A DNA stretch of 64,000 nucleotides from NCBI RefSeq assembly GCF_001506165.1, contig NZ_CP011427.1:2976001-3040000 (forward strand), written 5' to 3'. This document shows positions 1 through 10,342 of the stretch, one piece after another. This stretch comes from Pantoea vagans. GTDB lineage: Bacteria > Pseudomonadota > Gammaproteobacteria > Enterobacterales > Enterobacteriaceae. The position numbers were made by a program, and so were the translations under genes. The number at the start of each line of letters is the position of its first letter. Within the stretch, counting starts at the first letter, position 1. The notes beneath the pieces were generated by a model. The model searched no databases and was not told the origin of the DNA. It saw only the letters and a list, made by a program, of their open reading frames with translations.

Positions 1-451
1 CACTTACGATCCTAACGCCAGCGGTTTGCCGAGCACCTTCGTGCCGGGCCGCAATATTCTGTTCCTGACCCTGGCGTCGATTTATGCCTATCAGGTCGAA
101 GCGGAAGCCGTCATCACCGGCGTGTGTGAAACGGATTTTTCTGGCTATCCTGATTGCCGTGATGAATTTGTCAAAGCGCTGAACAATGCGGTGAGCCTCG
201 GTATGGCGCGTAATATTCGCTTTGAAACCCCGCTGATGTGGTTGAACAAGGCGGAGACCTGGGCGTTAGCGGATTACTGGCAGCAGCTGCCGTTGGTGCG
301 CGCAGAAACCCTGACCTGCTACAATGGGGTAAAGGGCGATGGCTGTGGCGAATGCGCCGCCTGTCATTTACGCGCCCGTGGTTTAGCCGATTATCAGGCG
401 AATGCTTCCGCAGTGATGGCGGCGATGAAGCAGAAGAGCGGATTACGTTAA
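1..451 (+). CDS. queC: 7-cyano-7-deazaguanine synthase QueC, C-terminal part
   Basis: The reading frame is open from base 2 and the start lies before the window, so only about the last 149 residues are present. QueC converts 7-carboxy-7-deazaguanine to preQ0 with ammonia and ATP, a step of queuosine biosynthesis in the cytosol. The visible part carries the family's zinc-binding cluster near the C-terminus (TCYNG followed by [10 protein letters not shown], four cysteines) and the [14 protein letters not shown] segment. Its position next to fadM and ybaV is the enterobacterial arrangement. Later queuosine genes, tgt and queA, lie about 42 kb away in the same window. Identification is secure; only the N-terminal nucleotide-binding loop cannot be checked. 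Confidence 0.95.
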   Translation, partial: TYDPNASGLPSTFVPGRNILFLTLASIYAYQVEAEAVITGVCETDFSGYPDCRDEFVKALNNAVSLGMARNIRFETPLMWLNKAETWALADYWQQLPLVRAETLTCYNGVKGDGCGECAACHLRARGLADYQANASAVMAAMKQKSGLR

Positions 452-474
452 GAGATCGGTGCCCGAATTATCCT

Positions 475-494
475 GGTGCGCATCAATGCGCACC
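475..494. repeat. Short palindrome between queC and fadM
   Basis: An 8-bp perfect inverted repeat, GGTGCGCA/TGCGCACC with loop TCAA, lies between the convergent queC and fadM genes. No T-run follows on either side, so it is not a canonical terminator, although it could still end transcripts. The core resembles the hairpin after sbcC (61891-61908), which suggests a recurring motif. Confidence 0.4.
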
Positions 495-575
495 CTAAGG
501 ATGGTGGGGCGCCAAGGCTCCAGACAGTGTGCCCTTTTTGACAACTCGCACCCAGACGGCGTTACCACCAGCCAC

Positions 576-980
576 TTAACTGACCAGCATCAGCGCCGCC
601 AGCCGATCACGCAACTCGCCTTCCATCGGCACCGCTTTCTGCGTGCGTAAATCGATGCAGACAAAGGTCAGCGCCGCGTCAGCCACCACCGAGTTATCGC
701 TGGCTAGCAGCACACGCTGAGAAATGATGCCGCTTTTCCCGTTCAGTTGTGACACTTCACTTTCAATATTGAGTACATCGCCCAAAACCGCTGGGCGACG
801 ATAGTTGATGTTGATATTTACCACCACAAACGCCAGTTTCTGCTCCATCAGCCAGTGAAAAGCATCAACATCTTCCAGCCACTGCCAACGCGCCTCTTCA
901 AGAAACTCCAGATAACGCGCGTTGTTCACATGCTGGTATACGTCGAGATGATAGCCGCGCACTTTAATTGTGGTTTGCAT
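576..980 (-). CDS. fadM: Long-chain acyl-CoA thioesterase FadM
   Basis: A 134-residue single hot-dog-fold protein of the 4-hydroxybenzoyl-CoA thioesterase type, formerly YbaW. The N-terminal stretch RGYHLDVYQHVNNARYLEFLEEARW carries the family pattern with the Asp near residue 13 and the HVNNARYL helix start. Such enzymes hydrolyse acyl-CoA thioesters that resist beta-oxidation; FadM is known in E. coli for 3,5-tetradecadienoyl-CoA. Length matches the family. A near-consensus FadR operator lies 29 bp upstream of the start codon, so control by fatty-acid availability is likely. It is convergent with queC and in the same direction as ybaV. Confidence 0.93.
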   Translation of the reverse strand: MQTTIKVRGYHLDVYQHVNNARYLEFLEEARWQWLEDVDAFHWLMEQKLAFVVVNININYRRPAVLGDVLNIESEVSQLNGKSGIISQRVLLASDNSVVADAALTFVCIDLRTQKAVPMEGELRDRLAALMLVS

Positions 981-1008
981 TATTGCTCCTGTTCAGGCTG
1001 AGAATGAC

Positions 1009-1025
1009 AACTGGTATGACCTGTT
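1009..1025. promoter_or_regulatory. Probable FadR operator upstream of fadM
   Basis: AACTGGTATGACCTGTT matches the FadR consensus (AACTGGTCNGACCTGTT) at all positions but one. It lies 29 bp before the fadM start, where promoter binding would be expected. FadR repression of fadM (ybaW) is established in E. coli; its conservation here is inferred from the site alone. Confidence 0.75.
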
Positions 1026-1081
1026 GAGCATAGCACAGCCTGAAGCAGGGTCTTATCAATCCTTCAGAGTCGCGAGCCGCC

Positions 1082-1444
<363 letters not shown>

Positions 1445-1487
1445 TCACAGCGAGCATTTACGCTCAAAAGGGCAATATCAGAAATGG

Positions 1488-1510
1488 AAAAGGCCGCAGA
1501 AGCGGCCTTT
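1488..1510 (-). terminator. Rho-independent terminator after ppiD
   Basis: The inverted repeat AAAGGCCGC/GCGGCCTTT with a 4-base loop is followed, reading leftward, by a short T-run. It lies 36 bp beyond the ppiD stop and separates ppiD from ybaV. Confidence 0.75.
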
Positions 1511-1545
1511 GTGTTATTGCAGTAGATTCACTTTTTTTGTGAGGC

Positions 1546-3414
1546 TTACTGGTTTTGTGCAGCGGCGCCGTACTTAATCTTGGCGTCTTTGCGCAGGTTT
1601 TCCAGCAACGCTTCGAACGCAATCTGTGCGTTATTCTGCGTCACGCCCTGCACCATCTGATCGATCTGCGGCTGCGGCATGTTACCCGGGCTGACTTTAT
1701 CCAGCGCAACCAGCACCACGTTGCCTTGCATATCTTCGCTCACGCCCCAGGACGGTTTGTTGTCTGCGGGTTGTGGCAAATCAAAGGCTGACTGTGCAAC
1801 AGGATCCTGGGCATTACGGTCAAAGGTTTTGCTGGCGCTCAGGGTCAAACCTGCCGCTTTCAGCGCATCTTCTTTACCGGCTTTCAGATCAACCAACAGT
1901 TTGTCGGCCTGTGCTTTTGCCTGCTGGGTGGCTTTGTCATGCTTCAGCGAGTCGGTAATCTGCGCTTTCACCTGATCCAGTGGTTTCACCGCTTCAGGTT
2001 TGTGCTCGCTAACGCGCAACACGAAGGCGCGATCGCCATCAACGCTGATGATGTCAGAGTTGTTACCCGGCGCACCGTTTTGTCCTACCAGACCACCATT
2101 GAAAATCGCCTGCTTAACCGGATCAAAATCGAGTTCAGCCGGTACGTTGTCTTTGGTGATCCAGCCGGTCTCCACCACTTTCAGACCGGAAGCCTGTGCT
2201 GCACCCGCCAAGGATTCGTTATCGTTGCTGGCCGCTTCACTGACTTTTTGCTGCATCTTGTAGAATGCATCAACCGCTTTTTCCTGCTTCACTTTATCAG
2301 CGACAGCATCATGGATTTCCGCCAGCGGTTTAACTTGTTCTGGCTGGATATCATCCAGACGCACCACCAGGAAACCGACCGAGGATTTGATCACGCCGGA
2401 CAGTTGGCCCTTCTGCGTCAGATTGGCATTTTTCAGCTCATCTGGCGTCGTGCTCGGTTCCAGCCAACCCATATCACCGCCTTTACGCGCTGAGATCGGG
2501 TCAATCGATTTGCTTTTCGCCAGGGTCGCGAAGTCTTCACCCTTTTTCAGCGCTTCCAATACCGCGTTAGCATCAGCTTCAGTTTTGGTCTGAATTACGC
2601 TATAGCGGTTGCGCTGCGGCTGGGAGTAATCGGCTTTATGCTGATCAAACCAGCTCTGGATCTCAGCATCGCTGACCGGTTCCTGCATGCTGGCTGCATC
2701 CATTTTGATGTAGCTGACGCGGAACTGTTCAGGCGCCATAAAGCTGTTCTGATGCTGCTGATAGTATTGATTGATTTCGTCATCGCTGACCGTCTGCTTC
2801 GCCGCCAACGCGTTAACATCAATCACCGCCTGGCGCACATCACGCTGCTGAGACACCAGATCAACTAATTTGCTGGTTTCGCCTTTCAGCATGAAATCGG
2901 TATTGGCCACGGCATTGATCAACTGCTGGGTCGCCAACTGCTTGCGCAGCGCTTCCGCATACTGATCGGCATTGAAGCCCATCTGGTTGATCAGGGCGTT
3001 GTATTTGGCGTTGTCAAACTTACCGTTGGTCTGGAAGGCTTTCTGATTGAAGATCGCCTGTTTGATTTGATCATCGCTAATGCCAATTTTCAGATCTTTG
3101 ATGTATTGATCGAGCAGCGCCTGATCAATAAGCTGAGATAACGCCTGCTGGCGCATCTGCTGCATATAACCTTCATTGCTGGCCAGCTGCGAGAATTGAT
3201 CGCCCAGCTGCTGCTGCTGACGGTTACGCTCGCTGTTATAAGCCTGTTCCAGTTCGGCACGGCTAATCTCATGACCGTTAACTTTGGCGGCATAGTCGCT
3301 GCCACCGCCGATCAGGTAGTTGCCCACCCCGGTCAGTACGAAAGACAGGATGATCAATCCCAGAATAATCTTGAGCACGACATGATTCGACGCCGCGCGT
3401 AAATTGTCCATCAT
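1546..3414 (-). CDS. ppiD: Periplasmic folding chaperone PpiD
   Basis: 622 residues (E. coli 623). The frame is open further upstream, but MMDNLRAASNHVVLK at 3414 is the family start; the longer form would place 31 unrelated residues in front. Layout: a short cytoplasmic N-terminus; one membrane anchor at about residues 14-36 (IILGLIILSFVLTGVGNYL); a SurA-like N domain; a central parvulin-type domain at about 265-360 (with the GGDMGWL motif); and a C-terminal chaperone region. It is a SecYEG-associated periplasmic chaperone that helps newly exported outer-membrane and periplasmic proteins fold. It is preceded by hupB, with an intervening terminator. Confidence 0.96.
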   Translation of the reverse strand: MMDNLRAASNHVVLKIILGLIILSFVLTGVGNYLIGGGSDYAAKVNGHEISRAELEQAYNSERNRQQQQLGDQFSQLASNEGYMQQMRQQALSQLIDQALLDQYIKDLKIGISDDQIKQAIFNQKAFQTNGKFDNAKYNALINQMGFNADQYAEALRKQLATQQLINAVANTDFMLKGETSKLVDLVSQQRDVRQAVIDVNALAAKQTVSDDEINQYYQQHQNSFMAPEQFRVSYIKMDAASMQEPVSDAEIQSWFDQHKADYSQPQRNRYSVIQTKTEADANAVLEALKKGEDFATLAKSKSIDPISARKGGDMGWLEPSTTPDELKNANLTQKGQLSGVIKSSVGFLVVRLDDIQPEQVKPLAEIHDAVADKVKQEKAVDAFYKMQQKVSEAASNDNESLAGAAQASGLKVVETGWITKDNVPAELDFDPVKQAIFNGGLVGQNGAPGNNSDIISVDGDRAFVLRVSEHKPEAVKPLDQVKAQITDSLKHDKATQQAKAQADKLLVDLKAGKEDALKAAGLTLSASKTFDRNAQDPVAQSAFDLPQPADNKPSWGVSEDMQGNVVLVALDKVSPGNMPQPQIDQMVQGVTQNNAQIAFEALLENLRKDAKIKYGAAAQNQ

Positions 3415-3547
3415 GGTATGACAACACTCCGCTGTAGTGTGAATGTAAAGCTTTAACACGATGTCATCATCGTGCAACTGCTGTTCAGGCTGGCAGTTGG
3501 CAACCATGCGGAGACAACAGCCTCAGGCTATCGTCGCGCATCAAGAA

Positions 3548-3576
3548 TAAAAAAGGCACATCAAAAATGATGTGCC
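3548..3576 (-). terminator. Rho-independent terminator after hupB
   Basis: A perfect 9-bp stem GGCACATCA/TGATGTGCC with a four-base loop is followed by a run of seven T on the minus strand. It lies about 75 bp past the hupB stop, consistent with the very high expression expected of HU. Confidence 0.88.
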
Positions 3577-3651
3577 CGTATGTTACATGAGAACGGCTTT
3601 TTCGTCCTCAATCCATAGAAGAAAATGCTTCAATGGATGTGTCAGCGGTCA

Positions 3652-3924
3652 TTAATTGACTGAGTCTTTCAGTGCTTTACCTGCACGGAAGCCCGGAACT
3701 TTACCAGCCGGGATGGTGATCTCTTTACCCGTTTGTGGGTTACGGCCTGTACGAGCAGCACGCTCACGTACAGAGAAAGTACCGAAACCAACCAGTGCTA
3801 CTTCATCCCCGCCTTTCAGCGCGTCAGAAACTGAGCCCATGAATGCATCTAACACACGTCCCGCTGCTGCTTTAGAAATGTCAGCGTCTGCAGCAATTTT
3901 GTCGATCAACTGTGACTTATTCAC
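3652..3924 (-). CDS. hupB: DNA-binding protein HU-beta
   Basis: A 90-residue nucleoid protein of the IHF/HU fold: N-terminal helices, then the beta-arm with [21 protein letters not shown] and a C-terminal helix. HU bends and compacts DNA as a homo- or heterodimer with HU-alpha. The start is taken as GTG at 3924 (VNKSQLIDK). The in-frame ATG three codons earlier touches the Shine-Dalgarno sequence (GAGGGG), whereas the GTG sits 9 bases after it and gives the standard 90-residue length. It lies between lon and ppiD as in E. coli. Confidence 0.97.
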   Translation of the reverse strand: MNKSQLIDKIAADADISKAAAGRVLDAFMGSVSDALKGGDEVALVGFGTFSVRERAARTGRNPQTGKEITIPAGKVPGFRAGKALKDSVN

Positions 3925-4070
3925 TCTATTCATCCCCTCTTTTATTATTCACATCGCACCCGCGCTTCCCGCCCGGTGCGAACGCGCAGCCAGTTATATC
4001 AAGCCTGTGGTGCTGAGACAACGGTATTCATCTTAATCGTTGATCCAGCAGCCACCTAAAGTAGCGGCAC

Positions 4071-4108
4071 AAAAAAAAGCTGGCAAGCACCATTTGGCCT
4101 GCCAGCTT
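4071..4108 (-). terminator. Rho-independent terminator after lon
   Basis: The inverted repeat AAGCTGGCA/TGCCAGCTT with a 14-base loop is followed by eight consecutive T on the minus strand, 30 bp beyond the lon stop. Confidence 0.85.
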
Positions 4109-4137
4109 CGCTTTTTAACGGTTTTTGCCGTTAATCA

Positions 4138-6492
4138 CTATTTTGCCGTCGCAACCTGCATGCCGTAAGGCGCATTTTCCAGTGCCAGGTTCAGCACCTC
4201 TTCAATACGCTTCACCGGATGGATGGTTAAATCCGCAATCACGTTCTGTGGAATCTCTTCCAGATCGCGCTTGTTTTCATCCGGGATCAGCACAGTTTTG
4301 ATGCCGCCGCGATGCGCTGCCAACAGCTTCTCTTTCAGGCCACCAATCGGCAGTACCTGGCCACGCAAGGTGATTTCACCGGTCATCGCCACATCGGAGC
4401 GCACGGGGTTACCTGTCAGGCAGGAGACCAGCGCCGTACACATCGCGATACCCGCACTTGGGCCATCCTTCGGCGTCGCACCTTCCGGCACGTGCACGTG
4501 GATGTCACGTTTCTCATGGAAATCACCGTTGATACCGAGTTTATCCGCACGTGCGCGAACCACGGTCAGCGCCGCCTGGATAGACTCTTGCATCACTTCA
4601 CCCAGTGAGCCGGTGTAAGTCAGCTTGCCTTTACCTGGCACACAGGCGGTTTCAATGGTCAGCAGATCGCCGCCCACTTCCGTCCATGCCAGGCCAGTCA
4701 CCTGACCCACGCGGTTTTCACTGTCTGCGCGACCATAATCAAAGCGCTGCACGCCAAGGAAGTCCTTGAGGTTGTCGCCGTTGATTTTGATGCTTTTCTT
4801 GGATTTATCCATCAGCAGTGTTTTCACCGCTTTACGGCACAGCTTGGAGAGTTCACGTTCCAGGCTACGTACGCCCGCTTCACGGGTGTAATAGCGAATA
4901 ATGCCGATGATGGCGCTATCGTCAACGCTGATCTCTTTCTCTTTCAGCGCATTACGCTCAATTTGCTTCGGCAGTAAATGCTGTTTGGCGATGTTCAGTT
5001 TTTCATCTTCGGTGTAACCAGAAAGACGAATCACTTCCATACGGTCCAGCAGCGGAGCCGGGATGTTCATGGAGTTTGAGGTCGCCACAAACATCACATC
5101 CGAAAGATCGTAATCCACTTCCAGATAGTGATCGTTGAACGCAATATTCTGTTCTGGATCCAGCACTTCCAGCAGCGCTGAAGCCGGGTCACCACGCATG
5201 TCAGAGGACATCTTATCGATTTCATCCAACAGGAACAGTGGGTTCTTCACCCCGACCTTCGCCATTTTCTGGATCAGTTTGCCCGGCATAGAACCGATGT
5301 AAGTACGACGATGTCCACGGATTTCCGCTTCATCACGCACGCCACCCAGCGCCATACGCACATACTTACGACCGGTTGCTTTCGCAATCGATTGACCCAG
5401 AGAGGTTTTACCCACACCTGGCGGTCCGACGAGGCACAAAATCGGCCCTTTGATTTTGCTGACGCGACTCTGAACCGCAAGATACTCAAGGATACGATCT
5501 TTCACGCGTTCCAGACCGTAATGGTCGGTATCCAGCGTTTCTTGCGCTTTCAGCAGATCTTTTTTCACTTTGCTGCGCGCCACCCACGGCACCTGAACCA
5601 TCCAGTCGATGTAGCCGCGCACCACCGTGGCTTCTGCAGACATCGGCGACATCATTTTCAGCTTTTGCAGTTCAGCTTCGGCTTTCTCGCGCGCTTCGGT
5701 CGGCATTTTTGCCGCATCAATTTTACGTTTCAGCGCTTCGTATTCATCCGGCGCATCATCCATTTCGCCCAGCTCTTTCTGAATGGCTTTCATTTGCTCA
5801 TTCAGGTAGTACTCGCGCTGGCTTTTTTCCATCTGCTTTTTCACGCGGTTGCGAATGCGTTTCTCAACCTGCAGCAGATCGATTTCTGATTCCATCATCG
5901 CCATCAGATATTCCAGACGCTCATTCACGTCGGACATCTCCAGCACGGACTGTTTATCCGCCAGCTTCAGCGGCATATGCGCTGCTACGGTGTCGGCGAG
6001 ACGCGCCGCATCGTCGATGCTGTTGAGTGAAGTCAGAACCTCAGGGGGAATTTTTTTATTGAGCTTGATGTAGCCTTCAAACTGATTGATCGCCGTGCGC
6101 ACCAGCACTTCCTGCTCGCGCTCTTCGATTTCAGGCGAAATCAGGTATTCGGCTTGGGCAACAAAGTGGTCGCCATTATCAGCCAGTGTGGTGATATGTG
6201 CGCGTTGCAGGCCCTCAACCAGTACTTTAACCGTGCCATCAGGCAGCTTCAGCATCTGCAATACAGAAGCGACGGTCCCTACTGAGAAGAGATCGTTAAT
6301 ACCAGGTTCATCCGTTGAAGCCTCTTTCTGGGCAACCAGCATGATCTTCTTGTCATGATCCATCGCCGCTTCAAGGCAACGAATCGATTTTTCCCGACCA
6401 ACGAACAACGGAATTACCATGTGCGGATAAACCACCACGTCGCGCAATGGCAACACGGGGATTTCAATGCGTTCAGAACGCTCAGGATTCAT
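4138..6492 (-). CDS. lon: ATP-dependent protease Lon
   Basis: 784 residues, the same length as E. coli Lon, starting [18 protein letters not shown] at 6492; a longer open frame upstream has no homologous sequence and contains the promoter. Domains: N-terminal substrate-binding LAN domain (about 1-210); coiled-coil middle; AAA+ module with Walker [10 protein letters not shown] (about 356-364) and Walker B FLLDEIDK; and the serine-lysine protease domain with PKDGPSAG (catalytic Ser near 679) and the Lys near 722. It degrades misfolded proteins and short-lived regulators as a cytosolic hexamer. A sigma-32-type promoter lies about 85-115 bp upstream. Confidence 0.99.
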   Translation of the reverse strand: MNPERSERIEIPVLPLRDVVVYPHMVIPLFVGREKSIRCLEAAMDHDKKIMLVAQKEASTDEPGINDLFSVGTVASVLQMLKLPDGTVKVLVEGLQRAHITTLADNGDHFVAQAEYLISPEIEEREQEVLVRTAINQFEGYIKLNKKIPPEVLTSLNSIDDAARLADTVAAHMPLKLADKQSVLEMSDVNERLEYLMAMMESEIDLLQVEKRIRNRVKKQMEKSQREYYLNEQMKAIQKELGEMDDAPDEYEALKRKIDAAKMPTEAREKAEAELQKLKMMSPMSAEATVVRGYIDWMVQVPWVARSKVKKDLLKAQETLDTDHYGLERVKDRILEYLAVQSRVSKIKGPILCLVGPPGVGKTSLGQSIAKATGRKYVRMALGGVRDEAEIRGHRRTYIGSMPGKLIQKMAKVGVKNPLFLLDEIDKMSSDMRGDPASALLEVLDPEQNIAFNDHYLEVDYDLSDVMFVATSNSMNIPAPLLDRMEVIRLSGYTEDEKLNIAKQHLLPKQIERNALKEKEISVDDSAIIGIIRYYTREAGVRSLERELSKLCRKAVKTLLMDKSKKSIKINGDNLKDFLGVQRFDYGRADSENRVGQVTGLAWTEVGGDLLTIETACVPGKGKLTYTGSLGEVMQESIQAALTVVRARADKLGINGDFHEKRDIHVHVPEGATPKDGPSAGIAMCTALVSCLTGNPVRSDVAMTGEITLRGQVLPIGGLKEKLLAAHRGGIKTVLIPDENKRDLEEIPQNVIADLTIHPVKRIEEVLNLALENAPYGMQVATAK

Positions 6493-6576
6493 AGAGCTCT
6501 CTCTTAGTTTAATGTCCGCCAGGTGATGGGTACCGCGCAATAGAGGTTTTGCAGTTAAACCCACAGGATATTGAGT

Positions 6577-6606
6577 ATATGGGGATGCTTGGTCGACATT
6601 CAATGT
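6577..6606 (-). promoter_or_regulatory. Heat-shock (sigma-32) type promoter of lon
   Basis: On the minus strand a CATTGAA box is followed after 14 bases by CCCCATAT. This matches the sigma-32 pattern (CTTGAAA, 13-15 bases, CCCCATNT) and mirrors the known lon heat-shock promoter of E. coli. It lies 85 bp before the lon start codon. Confidence 0.82.
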
Positions 6607-6624
6607 CACGGGTGAGAGAAAAAC

Positions 6625-6651
6625 AAAAGGGGAAAACATTTTCCCCTTTTT
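6625..6651 (-). terminator. Terminator between clpX and lon
   Basis: A 12-bp perfect inverted repeat (AAAAGGGGAAAA/TTTTCCCCTTTT) is followed by T-rich sequence on the minus strand. It lies 29 bp after the clpX stop and just upstream of the lon promoter, so lon is transcribed separately. Confidence 0.85.
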
Positions 6652-6679
6652 AAGATAACCACATGGTGCAATTGCTTAT

Positions 6680-7951
6680 TTATTCGCCAGAAGCCTGGGC
6701 TTCATGCTTACCGTAAATCAGCATCGGCTCAGATTGACCGTCAATCACTGACTCATCAATCACCACTTTTTCGACGTCTTCCATTGATGGCAAGTCGTAC
6801 ATGGTTTCCAGCAGTGCGCCTTCAACGATTGAACGCAGACCACGCGCACCGGTTTTACGTGACATCGCTTTCTTGGCGATAGCGGTCAACGCTTCGTCGC
6901 GGAACTCCAGCTCAACACCTTCCAGATTGAAAAGTGCCTGGTACTGTTTTGTCAGCGCATTCTTCGGTTCACGTAGGATCTGAATAAGGGCTTCTTCGCT
7001 CAGTTCGCTCAACGTCGCCACCACAGGCAGACGACCAATGAACTCAGGAATCAGACCGAATTTGATCAGATCTTCTGGCTCAACCTGCGACAGCAACTCG
7101 CCTTCGCTGGCTTTCTGTGACTTACCTTTAACCGTTGCGCCAAAACCAATGCCGGAGCCGGTTTCGACACGCTGGGAAATCACTTTGTCGAGACCCGCAA
7201 ACGCGCCACCGCAGATAAACAGGATTTTAGAGGTATCAACCTGCAGGAATTCCTGTTGCGGGTGCTTACGTCCACCTTGTGGTGGAACCGCCGCTACGGT
7301 GCCCTCGATCAGCTTCAGCAGTGCCTGCTGTACGCCTTCACCTGATACGTCACGGGTGATCGATGGGTTGTCAGACTTACGAGAAATCTTGTCAATCTCA
7401 TCGATGTAGACAATACCGCGCTGTGCTTTCTGCACATCGTAATCGCACTTTTGCAGCAATTTCTGGATGATGTTCTCAACATCTTCCCCCACGTAACCGG
7501 CTTCGGTCAGTGTGGTGGCATCCGCCATGGTGAACGGCACATCCAGCAAACGTGCCAGCGTTTCAGCCAGCAAGGTTTTACCGCTACCGGTAGGACCGAT
7601 CAGCAGAATGTTACTTTTGCCCAGCTCAATACCGTTGCTGGTGTCGCCATTGCGCAGACGTTTGTAGTGGTTGTACACCGCCACGGCCAGCACTTTTTTC
7701 GCCTTTTCCTGGCCGATAACATAATCGTCAAGATGATGGCGGATCTCATGCGGCGTTGGCAGCGCACTGCGTTCACGGTGCGGAGCGACTTCTTTAATCT
7801 CTTCGCGAATGATGTCATTACACAAATCAACACATTCGTCGCAAATATACACTGACGGCCCGGCAATCAGCTTACGGACTTCATGCTGGCTTTTGCCGCA
7901 GAAAGAGCAGTACAGCAACTTACCTGAACCGTCTTTGCGCTTATCTGTCAT
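6680..7951 (-). CDS. clpX: ATP-dependent Clp protease ATPase subunit ClpX
   Basis: 423 residues (E. coli 424). The N-terminal zinc-binding domain shows the C4 pattern CSFC and CDEC (about residues 15-40). The AAA+ core has Walker A GPTGSGKT and Walker B IVYIDEID, the pore loop GYVGED and the IGFG ClpP-docking loop. ClpX unfolds tagged substrates and feeds them to ClpP; it also acts alone as a disaggregase. It follows clpP by 127 bp in the usual clpP-clpX order and is probably cotranscribed with it. Confidence 0.98.
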   Translation of the reverse strand: MTDKRKDGSGKLLYCSFCGKSQHEVRKLIAGPSVYICDECVDLCNDIIREEIKEVAPHRERSALPTPHEIRHHLDDYVIGQEKAKKVLAVAVYNHYKRLRNGDTSNGIELGKSNILLIGPTGSGKTLLAETLARLLDVPFTMADATTLTEAGYVGEDVENIIQKLLQKCDYDVQKAQRGIVYIDEIDKISRKSDNPSITRDVSGEGVQQALLKLIEGTVAAVPPQGGRKHPQQEFLQVDTSKILFICGGAFAGLDKVISQRVETGSGIGFGATVKGKSQKASEGELLSQVEPEDLIKFGLIPEFIGRLPVVATLSELSEEALIQILREPKNALTKQYQALFNLEGVELEFRDEALTAIAKKAMSRKTGARGLRSIVEGALLETMYDLPSMEDVEKVVIDESVIDGQSEPMLIYGKHEAQASGE

Positions 7952-8078
7952 CAGCTAACCTCTTTTCGTTCTCAGACCCAATTTGGTGTACGGCATTGGC
8001 CGCACATCAACGGCCGATATTCATTCAACTCACCTGCCTGCCCCGTTAACTATAGCGTAAGGGCCAGGCAGATGTGTC

Positions 8079-8702
8079 TTATTGGCGATGCGTCAGGATG
8101 GAATCGACTAAGCCATACTCTACCGCTTCGCTGGCGGAGAGGAAACGATCGCGTTCAGTGTCGCGCTCGATCTGCTCCAGCGATTTGCCAGTGTGCTCAG
8201 CCATCAACTCATTCATACGCTGTTTCACTTTCAGAATTTCACGCGCATGGATTTCAATATCCGTCGCCTGGCCCTGATAGCCGCCCAGCGGCTGGTGAAT
8301 CATGACGCGGGAATTAGGCAGACAGAAGCGTTTGCCCTTGGTACCTGCGGTCAACAGAAACGCACCCATCGAGCAAGCCTGACCCATACAGATGGTGCTG
8401 ACGTCCGGCTTGATGAATTTCATGGTGTCATAAATCGACATCCCAGCAGTGATCACACCGCCAGGGGAGTTAATGTAGAGATAAATGTCTTTTTCAGGAT
8501 TCTCAGCTTCCAGAAACAGCATCTGCGCCACGATCAGGTTGGCCATATGATCCTCAACCTGGCCGGTCAGGAAGATCACACGCTCTTTGAGTAGGCGGGA
8601 GTAGATGTCGTAAGAACGCTCGCCACGCGAGGTTTGTTCGACCACCATTGGCACCAGCGCCATGTGCGGTGCAGTAAATTCACGATCGCCACTGTATGAC
8701 AT
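8079..8702 (-). CDS. clpP: ATP-dependent Clp protease proteolytic subunit ClpP
   Basis: 207 residues, identical in length to E. coli ClpP including its short N-terminal propeptide. The serine protease triad is visible: Ser in [11 protein letters not shown] (about residue 111), His in [10 protein letters not shown] (about 136) and a C-terminal Asp (about 185). It assembles as two stacked heptamers with ClpX or ClpA. A sigma-32-type promoter lies about 145-175 bp upstream; clpX follows in the same direction. Confidence 0.98.
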   Translation of the reverse strand: MSYSGDREFTAPHMALVPMVVEQTSRGERSYDIYSRLLKERVIFLTGQVEDHMANLIVAQMLFLEAENPEKDIYLYINSPGGVITAGMSIYDTMKFIKPDVSTICMGQACSMGAFLLTAGTKGKRFCLPNSRVMIHQPLGGYQGQATDIEIHAREILKVKQRMNELMAEHTGKSLEQIERDTERDRFLSASEAVEYGLVDSILTHRQ

Positions 8703-8846
8703 TACCGTCTCCTGATAAATTTCATTGGCAACATTCTGTACCGATATTACGTGAGGCGCGTCAGAAAAACTATGCGCTGCCCCCTCACTCCGACATAACA
8801 GGACGGTTAATCAGCCAGTCTCACTGTTTTCATGCATGCTCCCTCT

Positions 8847-8876
8847 ATCTGGGGATGCTGCCCAGTTGTTTCAAGC
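8847..8876 (-). promoter_or_regulatory. Heat-shock (sigma-32) type promoter of clpP
   Basis: The minus strand reads CTTGAAA, 14 bases, CCCCAGAT, a near-perfect sigma-32 promoter. It lies about 145 bp before the clpP start, and would drive clpP-clpX on heat shock as known in E. coli. Confidence 0.85.
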
Positions 8877-8983
8877 ATAACAACCTTTTGCCCATTCGCT
8901 AATACGGAAAAAGAGCTTAGCGAACAATTTGCCGATTAATTAAGCAAATAGAGAACAAATCTGCTGGGTTTCCGCCAGAAAAG

Positions 8984-9014
8984 AAAAAGCCCGCGACTTT
9001 TCAGTCGCGGGCTT
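8984..9014 (-). terminator. Rho-independent terminator after tig
   Basis: The 12-bp perfect stem AAGCCCGCGACT/AGTCGCGGGCTT with a four-base loop is followed on the minus strand by a T-rich tail. It lies 24 bp beyond the tig stop. Confidence 0.92.
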
Positions 9015-9037
9015 CGCACTTTCGGTTAACTAACGAA

Positions 9038-10342
9038 TCAGGCCGCTGAGGTCTGGTTCATCAGTTCCTGGAAGTTGGTTGCTTTGTCGGTCACTTTGGC
9101 TTTCGCCAGTACCGCTTCAACAGCCTGCTCTTCCAGCGCAACGTTGCGCATGTTGTTCATCAGCTCGTTGTTCTTGCTGTAGAACTCGATCACTTCCTGC
9201 GGATCTTCGTATGCAGAAGCCATCTCTTCGATCAGCGCTTTAACGCGGTCTTCGTCAGCTTTCAGCTCGTTGATGCGAATCACTTCGCCCAACAGCAGGC
9301 CAACCACTACGCGGCGTTTTGCCTGCTCTTCGAACAGTTCACGTGGCAGTTCCAGTGCTTGTTTCTCGTTGCCACCAAAACGCTGTGCAGCCTGGCGACG
9401 CAGCACGTCGATTTCGCTGTCGATCAACGCAACAGGTACGTCGATGTTGTTCGCTTCAACCAGACCGTCGATAGCCTGAGACTTCACGCGGTTACGGATA
9501 GCGCCTTTCAGCTCACGATCCATATTCTTACGCACTTCTGCACGCAGACCGGCGACTGAACCATCTTCAACGCCAAAGCGCTTGATGAACTCTTCAGTCA
9601 GTTCTGGCAGCTCACGCGTTTCTACTTTCTTCAGCACGATTTCGAACTTAGCATCTTTCCCTTTCAGGGTTTCAGCGTGGTAATCGTCTGGGAATTTCAC
9701 GTCGATAGTGAAGGTTTCGCCCGCTTTATGGCCAACAACACCTTCTTCGAAGCCAGGAATCATACGACCCTGACCCATCGCCAGTACGAAGTCAGACGCT
9801 TTGCCGCCTTCGAACTCTTCACCGTCTACAGAGCCGCTGAAATCGATGGTCGCGCGATCTTCAGCAGTGGCTGCTGCATCGCTCTCTTTCCAGGTCGCCT
9901 GCTGCTTCTGCAGGGTTTCCAGCATGGTATCAACGTCAGCGTCAGTTACTTCAACAACGGGTTTCTCAACTTCGATAGCATCCAGGCCTTTCAGCTCAAC
10001 TTCTGGATACACTTCGAACTCTACCGCGTAGGTGAAATCTTCACCTTCTTTATACTCACCTGGCACGTAGTTTGGTGCGCCAGCTGGGTTGATTTTCTCT
10101 TTGATGATGGCGTCAACGAAGTTGCGCGTCATCAGCTCGCCCAGTACGTCCTGGCGAACAGAAGCACCGTAGCGCTGAGAAATGATGTTTGCTGGCACTT
10201 TGCCTTTACGGAAACCGTCGATACGGACTTTCTTAGCCACTTCCACCAGTTCTTTCTTCACTGCGCTTTCGATGCTGTCAGCTGCAACAGTAATCGAAAT
10301 GCGACGGCCCAGACCCTGAGTGGTTTCTACTGAAACTGTCAT
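9038..10342 (-). CDS. tig: Trigger factor, ribosome-associated chaperone
   Basis: 434 residues (E. coli 432). Domains in order: the ribosome-binding N domain, with the signature GFRKGKVP near residues 44-51; the FKBP-type peptidyl-prolyl isomerase domain (about 150-245, with [16 protein letters not shown] and [16 protein letters not shown]); and the helical C-terminal chaperone domain. It binds ribosomal protein uL23 and meets nascent chains. It is transcribed separately, with a terminator before clpP. The leader upstream contains a 7-bp long-range stem. Confidence 0.98.
   Translation of the reverse strand: MTVSVETTQGLGRRISITVAADSIESAVKKELVEVAKKVRIDGFRKGKVPANIISQRYGASVRQDVLGELMTRNFVDAIIKEKINPAGAPNYVPGEYKEGEDFTYAVEFEVYPEVELKGLDAIEVEKPVVEVTDADVDTMLETLQKQQATWKESDAAATAEDRATIDFSGSVDGEEFEGGKASDFVLAMGQGRMIPGFEEGVVGHKAGETFTIDVKFPDDYHAETLKGKDAKFEIVLKKVETRELPELTEEFIKRFGVEDGSVAGLRAEVRKNMDRELKGAIRNRVKSQAIDGLVEANNIDVPVALIDSEIDVLRRQAAQRFGGNEKQALELPRELFEEQAKRRVVVGLLLGEVIRINELKADEDRVKALIEEMASAYEDPQEVIEFYSKNNELMNNMRNVALEEQAVEAVLAKAKVTDKATNFQELMNQTSAA

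Larger units (their letters stand above)
8703..9037. other. Intergenic region between tig and clpP (335 bp)
   Basis: This gap holds the tig terminator (8984-9014) and the clpP heat-shock promoter (8847-8876), then an AT-rich clpP leader. No convincing small gene was seen; short open frames here lack ribosome-binding sites. Confidence 0.7.

Noticed and set aside
8033..8069. Inverted repeat CTGCCTG/CAGGCAG between clpP and clpX
   Set aside because: It has a long loop and no T-run; clpP-clpX cotranscription is expected, so it is not listed as a terminator.
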